The translations under genes and the position numbers were made by a program. DNA of 64,000 bases from Clostridia bacterium (GTDB taxonomy: Bacteria; Bacillota; Clostridia; Oscillospirales; CAG-272), in assembly GCA_017453255.1 (NCBI GenBank), contig JAFTKN010000028.1:18713-82712 (forward strand), given 5' to 3'. The notes under the pieces were generated by a model. It searched no databases and was not told the DNA's origin. It saw only the letters and a list, made by a program, of their open reading frames with translations. How positions within the stretch are numbered: the stretch's first letter is position 1; the number at the start of each line of letters is the position of its first letter. Shown here one piece after another: positions 55,760-63,000 of the stretch.

Positions 55760-56266
55760 TCACTTAAGCAGTTGTTTTCTTTCCTTGTAGTCGGGTAAGT
55801 GCCTTTCTACAATCTGCCAAAATTTTTTACTATGATTCATTTCTAAAATATGTGCAAGCTCATGCACGCATACATATTCAATAGCGTCGATAGGATAAAG
55901 TGCAAGCCTGCAAGAAAAATTTAAGCTTTTCTTTGAAGAACAGCTTCCAAATCGTGTTTTCGCCGAATTTATTGACACCTTTTCGGGCTTTACACCCATC
56001 AAATTAGAATAATACTCAATAAAAGGAGCAATAATTTCATAGGTGCGTTTTTTAAGCTCATTGATTTGATTTTTATCAAGAAAATCAATGCTTGGCTTTT
56101 CCTTAATTCGTTTGATTGCTTTATCTAACCATGTAGCGTGAGAAAGGACAAAATCCTCGATTTTTTTCTTGCTTATTCCATAAGGAGCTTTAACAATAAT
56201 AGCTCCGTCACGCTTAACCTGTAAACACATGGTGCGTCGTTTTGAGTAAATTATTGAGTATTCCAT
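55760..56266 (-). CDS. YgjP-like metallopeptidase-fold protein
   Basis: A 168-aa protein of the YgjP/WLM group (DUF45). The zinc motif CVHELAHILEMNHSKKFW (HExxH and a later His) and KTRFGSCSSKKSLNFS are characteristic; the family is linked to SprT-like and DNA-repair-type proteases, but the substrate is unknown. I use the ATG at 56266 because GGGAGG is 5 nt upstream; the frame is open 21 codons earlier without a site. It is divergent from smpB. Confidence 0.88.
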   Translation of the reverse strand: MEYSIIYSKRRTMCLQVKRDGAIIVKAPYGISKKKIEDFVLSHATWLDKAIKRIKEKPSIDFLDKNQINELKKRTYEIIAPFIEYYSNLMGVKPEKVSINSAKTRFGSCSSKKSLNFSCRLALYPIDAIEYVCVHELAHILEMNHSKKFWQIVERHLPDYKERKQLLK

Positions 56267-56338
56267 AAAAGCCTCCCTTGTGTTTAAAAATATTTTATCA
56301 TATAGCATTGAATTTGTCAATTGCGACAAATTATGCTA

Positions 56339-56367
56339 TTGCAAATAAAATAATAATATGCTATACT
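56339..56367 (+). promoter_or_regulatory. Sigma-A promoter of smpB
   Basis: TTGCAA and TATACT are separated by 17 bp, 33 bp before smpB. Confidence 0.75.
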
Positions 56368-56400
56368 TTAATAGCAATAAATTATGAAAGGAGCTTAGCT

Positions 56401-56862
56401 ATGTCTGAAAATATCAAAATAGTGGCACAGAATAAAAAAGCCTATCACGATTATTTTGTTATTGAAAAATATGAGGCAGGAATAGAGCTTTTTGGTACAG
56501 AGGTTAAATCCTTGCGTCTTGGACAAGTTAATTTAAAGGACTCCTTTTGTAAGGTGTATGCAGGTGATATGCTTGCGTTGGGAGTTCATATTAGTCCTTA
56601 TGAAAAGGGTAATATTTTTAATAAAGACCCACTAAGGCATAAAAGACTTTTACTACACAAAAAAGAGATTATGAAGCTTAATGGAATGCTTACAAGAGAT
56701 GGATATTCTATAATTCCGTTGTCAATCTATTTTAAAGGCTCTAAGGCTAAAATGGAAATAGGAGTTTGTAAGGGTAAAAAGCTTTATGACAAGCGTGAGA
56801 GCGATGCAAAAAGAGATGCTCAAAGAACAATAGAAAGAGCCAGCAAGGGAGGACTCGATTAA
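56401..56862 (+). CDS. smpB: SsrA-binding protein SmpB
   Basis: A 153-aa SmpB, the partner of tmRNA in rescue of stalled ribosomes. [19 protein letters not shown], then the C-terminal [20 protein letters not shown] tail that enters the mRNA channel, are intact. AAAGGAG precedes the ATG at 56401; an upstream in-frame ATG is in the promoter. The tmRNA gene lies 970 bp downstream, with one gene between. Confidence 0.97.
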   Translation: MSENIKIVAQNKKAYHDYFVIEKYEAGIELFGTEVKSLRLGQVNLKDSFCKVYAGDMLALGVHISPYEKGNIFNKDPLRHKRLLLHKKEIMKLNGMLTRDGYSIIPLSIYFKGSKAKMEIGVCKGKKLYDKRESDAKRDAQRTIERASKGGLD

Positions 56863-57761
56863 TGAGAAATTATTTAGTAAGCTTTTTTAACGATTTTAAG
56901 TATGAAGAAGAGGATGCAGAGTGCCTATTAAACGCATATGATACAATCGTTTTAAATAGTGAGGCAAACCGTCTTTTGGACGAGTGCATAGAGCTTTACA
57001 AGGAAAATATCAACTTAAACTATTACGATGACATTATCGTAAACAGAGCACAAAAAATTGCAAAAATTGTAAACATTCATACATATACAGTTGAGCTTTT
57101 GGTATTTATCTGTCTATCTAAGCACCTGAAGTCACTTTATGAGAAAAAGGGTATTAGTCAGGATGTTTTCTATGAGTCAATGTGCGACCTTAGATATAAG
57201 CTTGATGAATGTAAGACTGTTAAGGGTATAATCGGCTCCTTTGTTGCATGGTGGTTCCCAGGATTTTTCAATATGACAAGATTTGGTCTTGGAAGACTTC
57301 AATTTGAGCTTACCGACTTTGCAAACGACGAGTACGAAAAGGATGGTAAAAAGCTTAAAAGGGGTGACAGAGTTATCGGTGTTCACATTCCAAGAAGCTT
57401 AAAGCCAATAGATAAGGAAAGCTGTGATAATGCTTATAAAATGGCAGCAGATTTCTTCAAAAATGACATAACAAATAATCCAATAGCATTTGTTTGCCAT
57501 AGCTGGCTATTATATTCAAAAACTCTTGAGGTTTTCCCACAAAAGACCAATACATATCGTTTTGCCCATGAATATGATATTTTATGGGATACTCACGATA
57601 AAGAGGGTGAATATAACGATGCGTGGAGACTCTTTGATATGGACTATACTGGAAATATTGAGGACTATCCAGAAAACACAAGTATGCGCCGTGCCTACAA
57701 GGACTATCTAAGAAATGGTGGTAGAACAGGCGAGGGCTATGGAGTATTTTTCGCAAAATAA
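56862..57761 (+). CDS. Acyltransferase-like protein (DUF5596-type), coupled to smpB
   Basis: A 299-aa soluble protein. I recognise it only loosely as the type annotated acyltransferase domain-containing/DUF5596 in clostridial genomes. The N-terminal 110 residues are helical. The C-terminal half contains RFGLGRLQFELTDF, VIGVHIPRSLKPIDKESC, FVCHSWLLYSKTLEVFP and DILWDTHDKEGEYNDAWRLF, which suggests a GNAT-like fold. No signal peptide or membrane span is present. Its ATG overlaps the smpB stop in a TAATG junction, so the two are translationally coupled. A link to ribosome rescue is suggested only by position. Confidence 0.7.
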   Translation: MRNYLVSFFNDFKYEEEDAECLLNAYDTIVLNSEANRLLDECIELYKENINLNYYDDIIVNRAQKIAKIVNIHTYTVELLVFICLSKHLKSLYEKKGISQDVFYESMCDLRYKLDECKTVKGIIGSFVAWWFPGFFNMTRFGLGRLQFELTDFANDEYEKDGKKLKRGDRVIGVHIPRSLKPIDKESCDNAYKMAADFFKNDITNNPIAFVCHSWLLYSKTLEVFPQKTNTYRFAHEYDILWDTHDKEGEYNDAWRLFDMDYTGNIEDYPENTSMRRAYKDYLRNGGRTGEGYGVFFAK

Positions 57762-57783
57762 TTAAAAAAGTCCACATTTGTGG

Positions 57784-57831
57784 TTAATCTTACGGGAACC
57801 GAGACAAATGGGTTCGATTCCTGTAAGGCTA
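57784..57831. repeat. Compact palindrome made of two repeat termini
   Basis: The left arm TTAATCTTACGGGAACCGAG and the right arm GGGTTCGATTCCTGTAAGGC are joined by ACAAAT. Each arm matches the end motif of the dispersed repeat at 3.3, 17.9, 18.1, 30.2 and 32.3 kb. It ends 3 bp before the mature tmRNA 5' end. Confidence 0.7.
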
Positions 57832-57834
57832 TAT

Positions 57835-58226
57835 GGGTACGTAAAGGCTTCGACGGGGGCTGTGAGGTATGATAAGCGTAGAGGGCTGGCTAATCCCTTA
57901 TAATGGCTAAACTTAAATAATAAACGACAACAATAAAGTTGCTATGGCTGCCTAATTGAATCTCCTTCGGGAGCTTCAATTAGCAGTGCTGTGGTCTTAT
58001 GCACCACCCGTTCCCCCAAGGATGACCTCGACCTTGGCTGGAGCGTAACGCAGAGGTGAACTTGAATTGGGAGTCTTGCTTGTACCAATCAAGCATAAAA
58101 GCAATACCTGAATAAAAGCCTGTTAATCGGCGTTTTGTAGGGGAAATTTCAGTAGATTAACTGCCTACGGAGAAAGTTATATCAAGTGGTTTTCGGACGC
58201 GGGTTCAATTCCCGCCGTATCCACCA
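57835..58226 (+). ncRNA. ssrA: Transfer-messenger RNA
   Basis: A 392-nt tmRNA. The 5' GGGTACG pairs with 3' CGTATCC in the acceptor stem, the T arm has GGGTTCAATTCCC, and CCA is encoded. The 5' region GGCTTCGACGGGGGC is standard. The tag frame, ending in GCT GCC TAA near 57945-57955, reads (A)NDNNKVAMAA if AAC is the resume codon, a typical degradation tag with an MAA end. No good promoter is visible in the 73 bp before it, so it may come from the smpB transcript or from a promoter inside the preceding gene. Confidence 0.96.
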
Positions 58227-58264
58227 AAAATCGACAAGTTTCGACAGAAGCTTGTCGATTTTTT
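58227..58264 (+). terminator. Terminator of ssrA
   Basis: The stem AAAATCGACAAG with CTTGTCGATTTT, 12-nt loop, and a T-run. Confidence 0.9.
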
Positions 58265-58266
58265 AT

Positions 58267-58431
58267 TTGTGCAGCAGGCACAACATCATTTGACCGAAGG
58301 TCAACATCATTTCGAGCAAAGCGAGAACATCATTGCCGTATTCGGCACAAATAAACGATGTTGCACCTGTGCAAATGATGTGCTTCGCAATGATGTGATG
58401 CTCTGCATCAATGAAGTTGCGCTCCGCGCAA
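58267..58431. repeat. Branched palindrome: eight short hairpins with complementary spacers
   Basis: Hairpins, most with loops of 2-5 nt, lie at 58267-58283, 58291-58303, 58311-58327 (imperfect), 58334-58347, 58361-58374, 58381-58389, 58397-58409 and 58417-58431. In the left half they are separated by AACATCATTT, in the right half by AATGATGT, its complement. Left loops are purine-rich (GAA, AAA), right loops pyrimidine-rich (TTC, TCT, TCC). The stem sequences differ from hairpin to hairpin while pairing is kept. The block is more GC-rich than its surroundings and begins just after the ssrA terminator. Confidence 0.8.
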
Positions 58432-58558
58432 ACGGAAAGAACGCGTCAGTTCAAATACAAACGAGAAAAGACGAAGATATTTTTTTGTCCGCCCTTCACA
58501 TTTCAATGGAAAATGCACACCCCGTATTGAGAATGCCTTTGAACTATTAAGTGCTATT

Positions 58559-58831
58559 ATGGAGTTAGGCAAAGGAAAACCAAAGACAAAAAGTGTCTTT
58601 ATGTTATTTTCAGCAACTAACCCTACATACGAGTTTTACCAATCTATTAAGGTTCTCGAAAAGCTCTCAGAGTTTGCAAACGGGCTTCGCTATTCCATTT
58701 GTATGCCGAACGCAAAAAGCGGCGAAAAAAAGACCCTCTTGCGATTCTGTGAATACCCCGACCGCCTGTTGTACTATTTCTCCCCGAAACGTCTGCAAGC
58801 ACTGGTATCTATGCTTTCCAAAAGAATATGA
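58559..58831 (+). CDS. Hypothetical protein or C-terminal remnant
   Basis: A 90-aa reading frame from the first ATG. The same frame is open back to 58415 without any ATG, GTG or TTG, and the translated extension (for example RRRYFFVRPSHFNGK, then CTPRIENAFELLSAIMELG) reads like real protein, not noise. I therefore suspect the N-terminal part was lost or the start is non-standard; the break coincides with the branched palindrome. The visible protein is basic and mixed helix/strand, with no motif I recognise. No ribosome binding site precedes the ATG. Base use resembles the recombinase gene after it. Confidence 0.4.
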   Translation: MELGKGKPKTKSVFMLFSATNPTYEFYQSIKVLEKLSEFANGLRYSICMPNAKSGEKKTLLRFCEYPDRLLYYFSPKRLQALVSMLSKRI

Positions 58832-58832
58832 T

Positions 58833-58867
58833 AAAATCTCCTTATCAATAAATGAAAAGGAGATTTT
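58833..58867 (+). promoter_or_regulatory. Hairpin enclosing the recombinase ribosome binding site
   Basis: AAAATCTCCTT (58833-58843) and AAGGAGATTTT (58857-58867) are perfect complements with a 13-nt loop. The AAGGAG is the ribosome binding site of the recombinase, 3 nt before its ATG on the far side of the stem. It could also act as a terminator, since it ends in T. Confidence 0.65.
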
Positions 58868-58870
58868 TCT

Positions 58871-59809
58871 ATGAAGTACAAAGAAATCTTAAACAAATGG
58901 ATGAACGAAAAGCAAATCTATACCTTAAAGCACAGGACATTTCTGCGTTATGAAGAAATCATAAGAACGCAAATTGAGCCTTGTATTGGGGAGTATGAGC
59001 TATCAAGCCTAAGTGTTCCCGTTTTGCGTGAGTTCCAAAGTGATAAATTATCTTGCGGAAATAGCAAAAACGGACACCCCCTCGCCTCAAATACAGTGAA
59101 AAACATTATGTCAATCGTGCGAAATTCGCTAATCTATGCAAAAAGTAATGGATACATAATTCCCGACCTTGCCGACCTTGAAAACATCAAATTTTCGGAA
59201 AGGAAAATCAATGCTTTTACTAAGGCGGAACAAAAAAGAATTGAGGACGTGGTCGTAAATAGCAGAAAATCAAACCATTTTGGCATAGTGCTTTGTCTAT
59301 ACACAGGGCTTCGTCTGGGCGAGTTGTTGGCACTTAAATGGGCTGACATTAGCTTTACCCACGGGACAATAAATGTTGACAAAACCAGTGCCTTTTTGAA
59401 AGACACGGACGGAGACTATCGTTTCTATGTTGACACACCTAAAACGGACTCCTCGGTTCGTACAATTCCGCTTCCAAGAGAGTTAATTCCTTACCTTCGC
59501 AAAATGAAAAAAGAAAGCAAAAGCGATTATGTTATTTGCACAAACAAGGGTACACAAGTAATAAATCGCTCCTATCAAACAACTTTTGCAAAAATACTCA
59601 AAAAGGCAAAGGTAGAATACAAAAATTTCCACGCATTGAGACATACCTTTGCCACAAGAGCTTTAGAGTGCGGAATGGATATCAAAACTCTTTCGGAAAT
59701 ATTGGGACATAAGTCTCCCATAATAACAATGAACCGCTACGTTCACAGCCTTATGGAAACCAAAAGAAAAATGATGAACCACTTAACAAAAAGCTTAGGC
59801 TGGAAATAG
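58871..59809 (+). CDS. Tyrosine recombinase/integrase
   Basis: A 312-aa tyrosine recombinase. About residues 1-115 are the SAM-like core-binding domain. About 125-305 are the catalytic domain with the full set: Arg in YTGLRLGELLALKW, the beta-hairpin Lys near TPKTDSSVRTIPLP, HALRHTFATRA (His and Arg), the His in LSEILGHKSP, and the nucleophile Tyr in MNRYVHSLMETK. It lacks the extra N-terminal arm-binding domain of typical phage and ICE integrases, so by size it is closer to Xer-like enzymes and DNA invertases. Two inverted recombination-site-like repeats begin about 100 bp downstream, and the 3' end of ssrA, a common integrase target, is 650 bp upstream. Confidence 0.9.
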   Translation: MKYKEILNKWMNEKQIYTLKHRTFLRYEEIIRTQIEPCIGEYELSSLSVPVLREFQSDKLSCGNSKNGHPLASNTVKNIMSIVRNSLIYAKSNGYIIPDLADLENIKFSERKINAFTKAEQKRIEDVVVNSRKSNHFGIVLCLYTGLRLGELLALKWADISFTHGTINVDKTSAFLKDTDGDYRFYVDTPKTDSSVRTIPLPRELIPYLRKMKKESKSDYVICTNKGTQVINRSYQTTFAKILKKAKVEYKNFHALRHTFATRALECGMDIKTLSEILGHKSPIITMNRYVHSLMETKRKMMNHLTKSLGWK

Positions 59810-59912
59810 TGGCTTGAGTCCGTCCGAATGAAAAACTAAAATTGATAATTTGATTAGTGAAAATCGGGCTTAAGCTGCTGTTTTCAGCCTACACATTTCG
59901 GCAATTAAAAAA

Positions 59913-59939
59913 GTGCACCTTTTAATATGACTGGTGCAC
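59913..59939 (+). repeat. Left inverted repeat / recombination-site-like sequence
   Basis: GTGCACC, 13 bases (TTTTAATATGACT), then GGTGCAC: two 7-bp arms in dyad around an asymmetric core, the form of a tyrosine recombinase crossover site. It is the reverse complement of 60042-60068 at 23 of 27 positions by my count. On the minus strand it is followed by six T and so can also act as a terminator. Confidence 0.75.
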
Positions 59940-59954
59940 TTTTATATTGACTTG

Positions 59955-59983
59955 ATTATACCATTAGAGGATAAAAAAGTCAA
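59955..59983 (-). promoter_or_regulatory. Sigma-A promoter inside the inverted-repeat segment
   Basis: On the minus strand TTGACT (59978-59983) and TATAAT (59955-59960) are separated by exactly 17 bp. It points left, away from the lipoprotein gene. On the plus strand only a TTGACT without a good -10 is seen. TATATTGACTT and its complement (59943-59953 and 59977-59987) form a nested 11-bp inverted repeat. Confidence 0.8.
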
Positions 59984-60041
59984 TATATTATATAAAAATG
60001 CACAAAATAAGTACAAAATTGGTGAAAACCTCGTGAAAAAG

Positions 60042-60068
60042 GAGCACCAGTCATATTATTTGGTGCAC
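60042..60068 (-). repeat. Right inverted repeat / recombination-site-like sequence
   Basis: GAGCACC, 13 bases (AGTCATATTATTT), then GGTGCAC. It faces the left copy across 102 bp. On the plus strand it leads directly into the ribosome binding site of the lipoprotein gene, with no T-run after it. Confidence 0.75.
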
Positions 60069-60086
60069 AAATTAGGAGGGCTAAAA

Positions 60087-63000
60087 ATGACTAACTTAAA
60101 CAAGAAATTTGCATTGCTAATCTGTCTTGTTTTATCTCTTGTAATGCTATTTGCATTTTCTTCTTGCGGTGGTAACGAGCCACCAGCAAATGACGATAGT
60201 CAAAATAGTACACAAACAGGAACAAATACCGACACAGGTACAGATTCAAGCACGGACACAAGCGTCGATTCTGAAAAGGGCGATTCAAACACAGATACAA
60301 GCGAAACTCAAAGCTGTATTGTAACCTTTGATTCAAATGGCGGCACAGAAATAAGTGCTCAAAGCGTGGAAATGAATAAAAAAGCCACAGAGCCAACCGC
60401 CCCTACACGTGCAGGCTATACCTTTGAAGGTTGGTATATGGGTGAGGAAAAATGGTCGTTTATCGGCTATGTAGTAACAGAGGATATGACCCTTGTTGCC
60501 AAATGGACTGCAAACGAAAACACTCTTTCCTTCAACGCAAACGGCGGAAGTGGCACAATGGATAATATGACCATTGAAACAGATAGCCAAGCTAACTTAA
60601 CTGCTAATAGCTTTGAAAGAGTTGGCTATACCTTTATAGGTTGGTCAATTACTGCAAGTGGCTCTGTTGAATACACAGACGGAGCAAGCTACACAATGGG
60701 TGCAGAAGCAAGCTACTCTCTTTATGCAGTTTGGGAAGCGATAAACTATGATATTACATACGAGTTAAATGGCGGTACAAACAATACTGAAAATCCAAAT
60801 AGCTATAATGTAGAACAGTCATTTGAGCTTAAAGCTCCAACCAAAGAGGGCTACACATTTGTAGGCTGGTATAGCGATAGCTCGTTTAACAACAATGTAA
60901 CCGATATTGCACAAGGTACAACAGGCGAAAAAGCCTTCTATGCTAAATGGACACCGAATGAAAATACCCTTGCTTTCAACGCAAATGGTGGCGAAGGTGT
61001 AATGGCAAATATGACCATTTCTACAGGAAACAGCTCTGTTCTTGGAGAATGCACCTATACAAGAGCAGGCTATACCTTTAAGGGTTGGTCGACAAATGCA
61101 AGTGGCGGTGTTGAATACGAAACAGGTGACACCTATGTAATGGGCACAAATCCGTCATATACCCTTTATGCAGTATGGCAAGCAAACAATAATACCCTCG
61201 TGTTTGATGCAAATGGTGGTAGTGGCTCAATGTCAAATATGGTTGCCTCAACAGGTAGTAGTGTAACCCTTACAAGCAATGCTTTCACAAGAGCAGGCTA
61301 CATCTTCAAGGGGTGGTCAACTACCGAAAACGGAACAGTTGAATATGGCGAAAACGCAACCTACACAATGGGTACATCAAGCGTTAATACTCTTTATGCA
61401 GTATGGCAAGCTAACGAAAACACCCTTGTGTTTAACGCAAATGGCGGAAATGGCGCAATGGAAAATATGACTATTGCAACAGATAGTCAAGCCAAATTAA
61501 GCGCTAATGCTTTTGTAAGAGCAGGCTATACCTTCATAGGCTGGTCAACCACTGCTGACGGAGAGGTTGAATATTTAGATAGTGTAAGCTATACAATGGG
61601 TGCAAGCTCAACCTACACCCTCTATGCAGTATGGCAAAAGAACATAAACGGACTAATCTTTGATGGCAACGGAGCAACAAGCGGTACTCCCTCAACCATG
61701 GAGATTGAAACAGGAAAGACAATAATTCTTCCACAAAATACCTTTGCAAAAACAGGCTACACCTTTAGGGGTTGGTCAACCGAAAAAGACGGAGCCGTTG
61801 TATATACAGATGGTGCAAGCTATACCATGGGTACAGAAGGAACATATCATTTGTACGCAGTATGGCAAGCAAACAATAATACCCTTGCATTTAATGCAAA
61901 CGGCGGAAACGGAAATATTGATAATATGACCGTAGCAACCGACTCAAAAATAACCTTACCTCAAAACACATTTACAAAAACAGGCTATACCTTCATAGGC
62001 TGGTCAACAACCAAGGGCGGAGAGGTTGAATATACCGACGGTGCAAGCTATACTATGGGCACCGAAAGCGTAAATACCCTTTACGCAGTATGGCAAGCAA
62101 ACGAAAATACTCTTATTTTCAACGCAAATGGTGGCACAGGTACAATGTCAAATATGACTATTGCAACCGATGCAAGCAAGAATTTAACCTTAAATGCCTT
62201 CACAAAAACAGGCTACACCTTTAAGGGCTGGGCAACAAGTACCAACGGAAGCGTTAAATATGCAGACGGTGCAAGCTATACAATGGGTACAAGCTCCTCA
62301 TATACACTTTATGCAATATGGGAAGTAGAAACTTATAATATCACCTATGAGCTAAACGGCGGTACAAATAATACAGAGAACCAATCTACCTATACAGTAG
62401 AACAGTCCGTTTCTCTTAAAAATCCGAGCAAGGCAGGCTACACATTTGCAGGCTGGTATAGTGATAGCTCATTTAATAACAAGGTAACGGAAATCACTCT
62501 CGGCACAACAGGAAACAAAACCTTCTATGCTAAATGGGAAGCAATAGAATATGATATTACCTATGAGTTAAATGGTGGTACAAATACTACAGAGAACAAA
62601 TCTATCTATACAGTAGAACAGTCCGTTTCTCTTAAAAATCCAAGCAAGGCAGGCTACACCTTTGTAGGCTGGTATAGTGATAGCTCATTTAATAACAAGG
62701 TAACGGAAATCACTCTCGGCACAACAGGAAATAAAACCTTCTATGCTAAGTGGACTGCAAACGAAAATATTCTTGTGTTTAACGCAAATGGTGGCGAAGG
62801 TACAATGCCAAATATGACTATTGCAACCGATGTAAGCAAGAATTTAACCTTAAATGCCTTCACAAGAACTGGCTATACCTTTAAGGGCTGGGCAACAAGT
62901 ACCAATGGAAGCGTTAAATATGCAGACGGTGCAAGCTATACAATGGGCACAAATAGCTCATACACTCTCTATGCAGTATGGCAAGCAAATGAAAACACTC

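Noticed and set aside
58267..58431. CRISPR array
   Set aside because: The repeated units are 8-10 bases, inverted between halves and separated by hairpins of 9-17 bases. No spacers of 30-40 bases and no cas genes are present.
58269..58550. A 93-codon open frame on the plus strand right after ssrA
   Set aside because: Its first half is the translation of the hairpin/spacer ladder (repeated His-His and Gln from CATCAT), and its second half is out of frame with a more protein-like frame. I treat it as a structural element, not a gene.
59943..59987. The 11-bp nested inverted repeat as an independent operator
   Set aside because: It mainly consists of the -35 hexamer mirrored on both strands. 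I cannot separate an operator from promoter symmetry, so I keep it as a note on the switch.
60091..62000. Minus-strand open frames opposite the lipoprotein repeats
   Set aside because: They lack ribosome binding sites, repeat with the period of the plus-strand repeats, and are shadows of the long coding frame.
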